Positions 57,855 to 64,000 of a stretch of 64,000 bases of DNA are shown one piece after another. The position numbers and the translations under genes are program-made. Numbering within the stretch: position 1 is the first letter of the stretch; each line of letters opens with the position of its first letter. Source of the stretch: Rugalucina vietnamica (Eukaryota; Mollusca; Bivalvia; Lucinida; Lucinidae); assembly GCA_964017185.1 (NCBI GenBank), contig OZ024875.1, forward strand, positions 64,599,043-64,663,042, written 5' to 3'. The notes under the pieces were generated by a model. That model searched no databases, was not told the origin of the DNA, and was given only the letters and a program-made list of their open reading frames with translations.

Positions 57855-60800
57855 CTTCTAGCTACCCATACCCCCCTCCCCCCCCAGGGGGAATTTTCTA
57901 CACTATGATTTTCTAAAAGTACATTGAAAAAGCTATCATACCCTGTTTTCTGCCATCTGGAAGTGGAAGCGTTTGCGTTTTATGCTATGTTTCATTATAT
58001 TACCCTAAATATTCAATTTTTGAGTTTTAATAATGGGGGTACACATAGAAAACTGAAGATATCTCAGTTGTTTCTTATTCTATACCATTGAACTTGGTCT
58101 CATTTAAATGCTTATACATAGCCCTTTTATCCAATAATAAGTAATGGAAAATATCTAATTTGCTTATTCATGAATTTTCATCAAAACATAAAAATGAAAA
58201 ACGAAACATTTAAAAATTAATTTACATAAAAACTAATTTCAGGCCTAAACTATCATTGTGGCTCATTGTTATTGTACCAATAATACTATTTGACAAATAT
58301 GTTGACGCCATGGACCTTAATGAAAATTTTCTAATTTGTATTTTCATGAATATTAATAAAAATGATCATGAATATTAATGAAAATGATGAAAATCAAAAT
58401 TTACTCTATTGCCATTTAAGGGTTTGAGTGGGTTGTAGGATGTACCTTGCAACCTTAGACCAAATGCTCATGGGTGCCAATTTGGTCAGAGGATCACTTT
58501 AATGTCCATTTGAGTGATCACCCCCACCCCTGATAAGCAGAGGAATTATTGTGGTACACCACATGTATCTTGGCTACTGATAGACATAGAGAGCTGAAAT
58601 AGTTATCAAATGATTGCTTTGGCAATGTTTTATAATCATGTAATAAGATATGTAAACAACTGGTTATCTTAATGCTCAAATGTTAAAAAGAAGTTCAGGT
58701 ATTAGAAAAGAAACAGATAAAGGAAGGGGTATACCAAACCAAATTGCTAATATCTCAGTGACCAAAAACTCTAAGAGAGCTGAAATGTAATTCAAATGAT
58801 TGTTGTGATAATGTTCTATAATCATGTGATAAGAAACAGAAAGAATCTGACTTTCTTGATGTTCAAATATTGATAAGAACTTTCAATAGAAGAGAAAAAT
58901 CACAGAACAATGGTGGGGGTATACCTACAGATATGTTTATATCTCGGCAACCAAAAGCCATAGAGAGCTGAAACTTATAACAAATGATTGCTATGATAAC
59001 ATTCTAAAACCCTGAAATATGATACATTTACAATCAGACTTTTCTGCTGTTTGACTATTGATGAAATCAATAAATATAGTAGAAAAATCACAGAAATTGG
59101 AGGGGGTATACCTATGGAAATGTTTATATCTCAGCAAACAAAAGCCATAGAGAGCAGAAATCGGTGTCAAATAATTGCGTTGACAATATTCTATAACCTT
59201 GTAATAAGATATATAAACAAGCTGACTTTTTTGTTGCTCAAAAATTTAAGAAAACTTAAGATATAAGAGAAAAATCACTGTCAAAAGAAGTGGGTATACC
59301 AATGAAATTGCTAATATCTCAGTGACCAATCGTTCTAGAGAGTTGAAATTGGTATCAAATGATTGGTATGATAATGTTCTATAATTGTGTGATAGACATA
59401 TAAATAATCACACTTTCTTAATATTCGAATATTGATGAGAACTTTAAATATTAGATAAAAATCAAAGAAAAATGGAGGGGTATACCAATATAAACGTTTA
59501 TATCTCAGCAACCAAATGTCCTAGAGTGCTGAAATGGGCATCAAATGATTTCATTGACAATATTCTATAACCATGTAATAAGATAATTAAACAAGCTTAC
59601 TTTCTTGTTGCTCAAATATTTAAGAAAACATAAGATATAGCAGAAAAATCACTGCCAAAGGAAGGAGGTATGCCAATACAATTGCTAATATCTCAGTGAT
59701 CAATAGCTTTAGAGAGCTGAAATTGGTATCAAATGGTTGGTATGATATTGTTCTATAGTCGTGTGATAAGACATATAAATAATCAAACTTTTTTGTTGTT
59801 CAAATATTGATGAGAACTTTTAATATTAGATAAAACTCGAAGAAAAACGGAGGGGGTATACCAATGTAAATGTTTATATCTCGGCAACCCAATGTCCTAG
59901 AGAGCTGAAATTGGTATCAAATGATTGCTATGACAATATTCTACAATCATGTTATAAATTATATAAACAAGCTTACTTTCTTGTTGCTCAAATTTTTAAG
60001 AAAACATAAGTTATAGCAGAAAAATCACTGCCAAAGGAAAGAGGTATACCAGTAAAATTGTTAATATCTTGGTGACCCAAGAGCTATAGAGAGCTGAAAT
60101 TGGTATCAAATCATTGCTAGGATTATTTTCTGTATACACGTGGTAAGACACACAAACATTCTGACTTTCTTGTTTTTCGAATATTGATAAAACTTTAAAT
60201 TTAAGGGAAAAATCACAGAAAAATGGAGGGGGTATACCAATGAAAAGGTTAATAACTCAGCAACCAAAAGCTCTAGAGAGCTAAAATTGGTATCAAATGA
60301 TTGCTATGATAATGTTTTATAATCATATAATATGATTAATGAATAATTAGACTTTCTTATTGTTCGAATATTGACAAGAACTTTAAAAATTAGATAAAAA
60401 CACAGAAAAATAGAGGGGTCATACCAACGGAAACGTTTATATCTCAACAACAAAAACCTAGAGAGCTGAAATTGGTATCAAATGATAGATATGACAACAA
60501 TTTATGATTATATAATAAGATATAGGAAAAAGTTCATTATCTTGTAGCCAAAATTTAAGAAAACTTTAGATATAAGAGAAAAACATAGACAAATGAAGGG
60601 AATATACCAATAGAATTGACAGTATCTCAGAAACCAAAAGCTCTAGAGAACTGAAAGTGGTATCAATTGATTGATAGGATCATATTCACAAAAATATGAA
60701 AATAACAGAAATAATCAGATACGAGTCATTCTGTAGGTATATCAGTTCATTTTTTTTTTTTTTTTTTCATTATTTCTTTGCGATTTCTAGTTTTCATTAA

Positions 60801-61470
60801 TATTCATGAAAAAAAATTAGATGAGCCTTATATCCTTAAATACATGTTTTATATGTATAAGGGTGATAGAACATGGCCATAGCATTCATTTGATTTCACA
60901 TTAGTGTTCCATGTTTATCAACAGCCCGGGTACAAATGATACTATATGTATACACCCTATTTTTTCAGGATTTTTTACTTTTTATTATTATTCATGAATA
61001 TAAAAATGAGACAATTTTCACATGACAACAATAAATTTATGAAATATGTCTAAATGGTGCAATATAAATGTGTCACAACTATAGTTTAGGCCTGAAATGA
61101 GTAAACTTATGGGTTTTTAATGATTTTCTACCGTTTTCATGTTTTCATTAATATTCATGAATATGCAAAGTAGATATTTTGCATTATTTATCATAGAATG
61201 AAAGGGCTATGTCTAAGCTTTAAAAAAAGACCAAGTTCAATGGTCTAGGATTAGTAACAGCAGAGGTATGATCGATTTTCTACGCCTACCCCCATTATTT
61301 CTATACAAAAGATGGTATCAGGTCATATAATAAAACATAGCATAAAACGCAAACGCTTCCACTTCCAGAGGGCAGAAAACAGGATTTGATAGCTTTTTTA
61401 CTATACTTTCAGAAAATCATGGTGCAGAAAATTCCCCCTGGGGGGGGGAGGGTTTGCCCTACTGGCCATT
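57855..61470. mobile_element. 3.6-kb foldback element with long inverted ends and internal satellite
   Basis: Inverted arms of about 430 bp (57855-58300 and 61070-61470) share CCCCCCCAGGGGGAATTTTC, GCTATCATACCCTGTTTTCT-like and CGTTTGCGTTTTATGCTATG blocks. The interior (58560-60700) is a tandem array. No coding frame longer than 71 codons. Target-site duplication not identified with confidence. A non-autonomous DNA transposon is the simplest reading. Confidence 0.8.
58560..60720. repeat. About 12 tandem units of roughly 187 bp, two alternating subtypes
   Basis: Each unit has GAGAGCTGAAATTGGTATCA, then ATGTTCTATAATCATGTAAT and a GGGGGTATACCAATG block. Starts of the GAGAGCTGAAA block fall near 58588, 58774, 58963, 59151, 59337 and so on, about 187 apart. 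One subtype reads AAATTGCTAATATCTCAGTG, the other ATGTTTATATCTCGGCAACC, and they mostly alternate, giving a higher-order period near 374 bp. Confidence 0.85.
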
Positions 61471-61489
61471 AGCCTATTACATGTCATTC

Positions 61490-61765
61490 TGTAACACATT
61501 ACGAAAACTTGTCCATGCAAAATACAGAGATTTTTTCAGTTGTAAAAATTGAAAATTTTTGATATTTTTCTTATTTTTGCTCAAAACATAGATTGTGGGT
61601 ACACGATAGAACCGCCTCGCCGAGGCGGTTCTAACGAGTATCCACAATCTATGTTTTGGAGCAAAAATAAGAAAAATAGGTATACCCCTGCATACCCCAG
61701 TCAGTTTACTATATAAAAGAGGGGTTTGAGGGGGTATACACTACACGGACATGTTTTCGTGATGA
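61490..61765. mobile_element. MITE family B, copy 4, with intact central palindrome
   Basis: ATTACGAAAACTTGTCCATG, GCTCAAAACATAGATTGTGG, GATAGAACCGCCTCGCCGAG with the inverted arm GGCGGTTCTAACGAG, GGAGCAAAAATAAGAAAAAT, TATACCCCTGCATACCCCAG and ACGGACATGTTTTCGTGATG. The best-preserved copy in the window. Confidence 0.8.
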
Positions 61766-61966
61766 CATTCCATATTCCAAGACGTTCCATTATTTTCAAT
61801 TTATTTCCAATTTATGATTCTATCACAACACATCCCTTTGAGATTATCTTTGTGTCAAACAAAGGACACTTTAACTAACAATGTCTGGTATTTTCATTAG
61901 GAATAATTTGAAGCATGAAACATGGACTTGTGTATTAAGGTCTTATGGTTTCGAGATATTATATAT

Positions 61967-62213
61967 GGCGGCCCCCGTGGCCGAGCGGTTAAGAGCACTG
62001 TTTCCTGTTTCTTTATCACTCGATCAACTCACCGCTGTGTCTCGTGTGGGTTCGAGCCCCGCTCTGGCCACATGTGAGACAAGCCAAGTTCTGCTTGCGG
62101 GTGTGTCAGGTGGTTTTTCTCGGGGTTCTCCCGTTTTCGACCCACCTTCTGATTAGCCCGTCTCATATGAGCTGAAATAATCTTGAAAGGGACGTAAAAC
62201 TGTATAAAAAAAT
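61967..62213 (+). mobile_element. tRNA-derived SINE, full-length, 12-bp duplication
   Basis: Head CCCCGTGGCCGAGCGGTTAA (A box) and GTGGGTTCGAGCCCCGCTCT (B box), body ATGTGAGACAAGCCAAGTTC and GTGTGTCAGGTGGTTTTTCT, 3' part CTTGAAAGGGACGTAAAACT and an A tail. GAGATATTATAT flanks it at 61953-61964 and 62214-62225. The best copy of the family here. Confidence 0.9.
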
Positions 62214-62328
62214 GAGATATTATATTTCAGAAAACATTGAACACAAAGCCAGAATGCATAGGTAGTGTAGACACGGCTTTGGAAAGCAAGTTTCGTTTTG
62301 GTGTAGTCAAGTTGTGTTTTCTCTATAT

Positions 62329-62580
62329 GAGCCGCGACGCAAGAAAACCGGTCTTCGGGGTTTCCGACCAGGTCCGACACAAACCGGCCTGTACAAGCTC
62401 AGAAAAGAGCTAGAAGCTTGAAATTTCGGATTTAAGTAGAAGAGGAATTGTACTATCCGAGTAGCGAAAACAAAGGCGCTGATCAGCTTCGCGGTTACCG
62501 CGAAGCTGATTTAACCGCAAAGCTGATCTGCGCCTTTGTTTTCGCCTAGGCAAAAATCTGGTTTTCCCATGATGCGGCTC
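62329..62580. mobile_element. MITE family A, with ATAT duplication and lengthened centre
   Basis: GAGCCGCGACGCAAGAAAAC to TTTTCCCATGATGCGGCTC. ATAT flanks it (62325-62328, 62581-62584). One arm of the central palindrome is partly repeated (GAAGCTGATTTAACCGCAAA), making it about 18 bp longer than other copies. Confidence 0.85.
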
Positions 62581-62716
62581 ATATAATCTACATGTAGTTT
62601 ACAAAAATCACAAATGCAATGGGTGTTCTGTATGGCGTGAAATACGTTGAAATATTGTTTCTCGTAATATACATTATTTTATGTGTTCCACTTTGAAGTG
62701 GCCACTTACTTCATCT

Positions 62717-62936
62717 CCGGTATGCGAGAAAACCGGTCTTTGTGTTTTTCGACCAGGTGCAATACAAATCGGCCTGTACAGTCACAGAAGCAGGGTAGAG
62801 GCTTGAAATTTTCGCTTTACGTAGAAGACAAAATGTACTATCCGAGTAGCGAAAATAAAAGGTGCTGATCAGCTATGCAGTTACTGCACATCTGCGCCTT
62901 TGGTTTCGCAGATTGTGGTTTCTGCTGCAGCGGCTC
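62717..62936. mobile_element. MITE family A, diverged copy
   Basis: TATGCGAGAAAACCGGTCTT, GTAGCGAAAATAAAAGGTGC and CTGCTGCAGCGGCTC. The left terminus is cut in the phrase CATCTCCGGTATG, which recurs at 63162-63174 beyond the neighbouring copy. Confidence 0.65.
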
Positions 62937-62945
62937 GTATAGAAT

Positions 62946-63152
62946 GAGCCGCCTCGTGGGAAAACCAACAATGTGGTTTCCGAACAGGTCCGACACAAAC
63001 CGACCTGCACAGCTACAGAAGCAGGCTAGAAGCTTGAAATTATGGAGTTAAGTAGAGGAGGAGTTGTAGTATCCGAGTTGCGAAAACAAAGGCGCTGATC
63101 TGCGTCTTTGTTTTCGCATATGCAGATTGTTGGATTTCCCATGAGGCGGCTC
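62946..63152. mobile_element. MITE family A, copy with deleted palindrome centre
   Basis: GAGCCGCCTCGTGGGAAAAC to TTTCCCATGAGGCGGCTC. It has GCGAAAACAAAGGCGCTGAT directly joined to CTGCGTCTTTGTTTTCGC, so the hairpin loop is gone. Possible 3-of-4 flanking match (GAAT, AAAT). Confidence 0.8.
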
Positions 63153-63343
63153 AAATATTCCATCTCCGGTATGTAGATTGAATTGTACACACCTATTTCA
63201 AATGGCTGTTCTCTAATATGTAATGAACTAGGCAACAACATTTCCAGTGCTCCAGTATCAATTTTATTTAATGACTGTTTCTACTTTTCAATGGTCTTCA
63301 ACCGTTCAGAAGTCACATCGGTATGCCATGGTTCAAAAGGGAC

Positions 63344-63500
63344 GATGTATCAAATTATTTTTTTTAATTCAGTTTTACGTGCCTTTCAAGATTATTTCAG
63401 CTCATGAGACGGACCAATCAGTAGGTGGGGCGAAAACGGGAGAACCCCGAGAAAAAAACACCTGACAAACCCGCAAGCAGAACTTGGCTTGTCTCACGAC
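63344..63500 (-). mobile_element. tRNA-derived SINE, inverted and 5'-truncated
   Basis: AATTATTTTTTTTAATTCAG is the inverted tail; then TTATTTCAGCTCATGAGACG, CGAAAACGGGAGAACCCCGA and CAGAACTTGGCTTGTCTCAC, the complement of the SINE body. Confidence 0.8.
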
Positions 63501-64000
63501 ATATCAAATTAACCTATCCAAAGTTTGAGGACAAGCGTTCTTAGATGCTAGGACTAGGCATTTACTTTACAACGGCCCTGATGATGAAGTTATCCTCCAT
63601 AAACCTTTAAATATGCCTGCGACCGATTTAAGCATCATGAATAAATAAATATATTCTAAGAACCTGGCTTTCTCATGTAAGTATCGAACATTAATGCACA
63701 TATACGGGAAATTGATGTTGGAACTATTAAAGGCACATGCCAAATTTTAGCATAACGTAGAAGGCATGTTTATACATATATCCAATGAATACATGGTAGT
63801 CTGGTGGCAGCATATTTGAGCACATTTTGAAAGAATCAGAAAGACCCAGAAATCGTTGCTTTTAAACTGATTTTAACTTCAACTTAGCTATTTTAACCTA
63901 TCATCTCTTATCCGTCTTACTGAATGCTTTTAACCTGTCTCTTCTTAAAGTTTAATTTTCAGGTGTTTTTTTTCTTTTTCGACAGAGCATCTGCCTTGAA
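63501..64000. other. Right edge of window, nothing else recognised
   Basis: AT-rich sequence with only the short hAT-like fragment. No reading frame or splice site pair worth reporting. Confidence 0.4.
63803..63835 (+). mobile_element. Left end of the hAT-like family
   Basis: GGTGGCAGCATATTTGAGCA followed by CATTTTGAAAGAATC matches the first 33 bp of the element at 13584. The rest was not found, so it is a fragment. Confidence 0.5.

Overview
This is eukaryotic, intron-bearing DNA. It has AT-rich spacers, GT-AG introns, target-site-flanked transposons, tRNA-derived SINEs and animal receptor and death-fold genes. The set fits a marine invertebrate, most likely a bivalve mollusc, but that is inference: nothing here fixes the species. 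No bacterial operon, CRISPR array, rRNA gene or free-standing tRNA gene was seen.

Layout. (1) 39-11247, minus strand: seven exons of a large receptor gene running off the left edge. It encodes a signal peptide, two consecutive metabotropic-glutamate-receptor-like ligand-binding domains and one membrane segment. Its introns carry many small transposons. (2) 11.9-18.6 kb: no host gene seen; nested MITEs and a decayed LINE. (3) 18706-27862, plus strand: a four-exon gene with an N-terminal coiled coil, two tandem linker repeats, a CARD and a second helical domain. Two coding exons are split by transposons, a 234-bp MITE and a 5.2-kb element carrying a 41-bp minisatellite. Excising each with one target-site copy gives one continuous 498-residue frame. 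The end of the gene is repeated two more times downstream, and a LINE sits in one of those repeats. (4) 30.2-33.2 kb and 40.1-57.1 kb: two diverged copies of one segment, each with a two-exon minus-strand gene for a protein with a PARP14-like RRM and a MIB/HERC2 domain. Copy B is swollen by a LINE, a reverse-transcriptase element split by another transposon, a MITE and a complete 6.84-kb Ty3/gypsy element with the unusual order Gag-PR-IN-RT-RH. (5) 33992-38747: a 4.76-kb inverted-repeat element between the two copies. (6) 57.1-64 kb: a 3.6-kb foldback element with 187-bp repeats, more MITEs and SINEs, and perhaps one orphan exon.

Most of the window is mobile DNA, and many insertions can be placed to the base from target-site duplications. 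The most notable observations are the doubly split CARD gene, the receptor with duplicated binding domains, clustered heat-shock-element-like motifs upstream of the TATA box in the gypsy LTRs, and several apparently non-autonomous transposon families with internal arrays.
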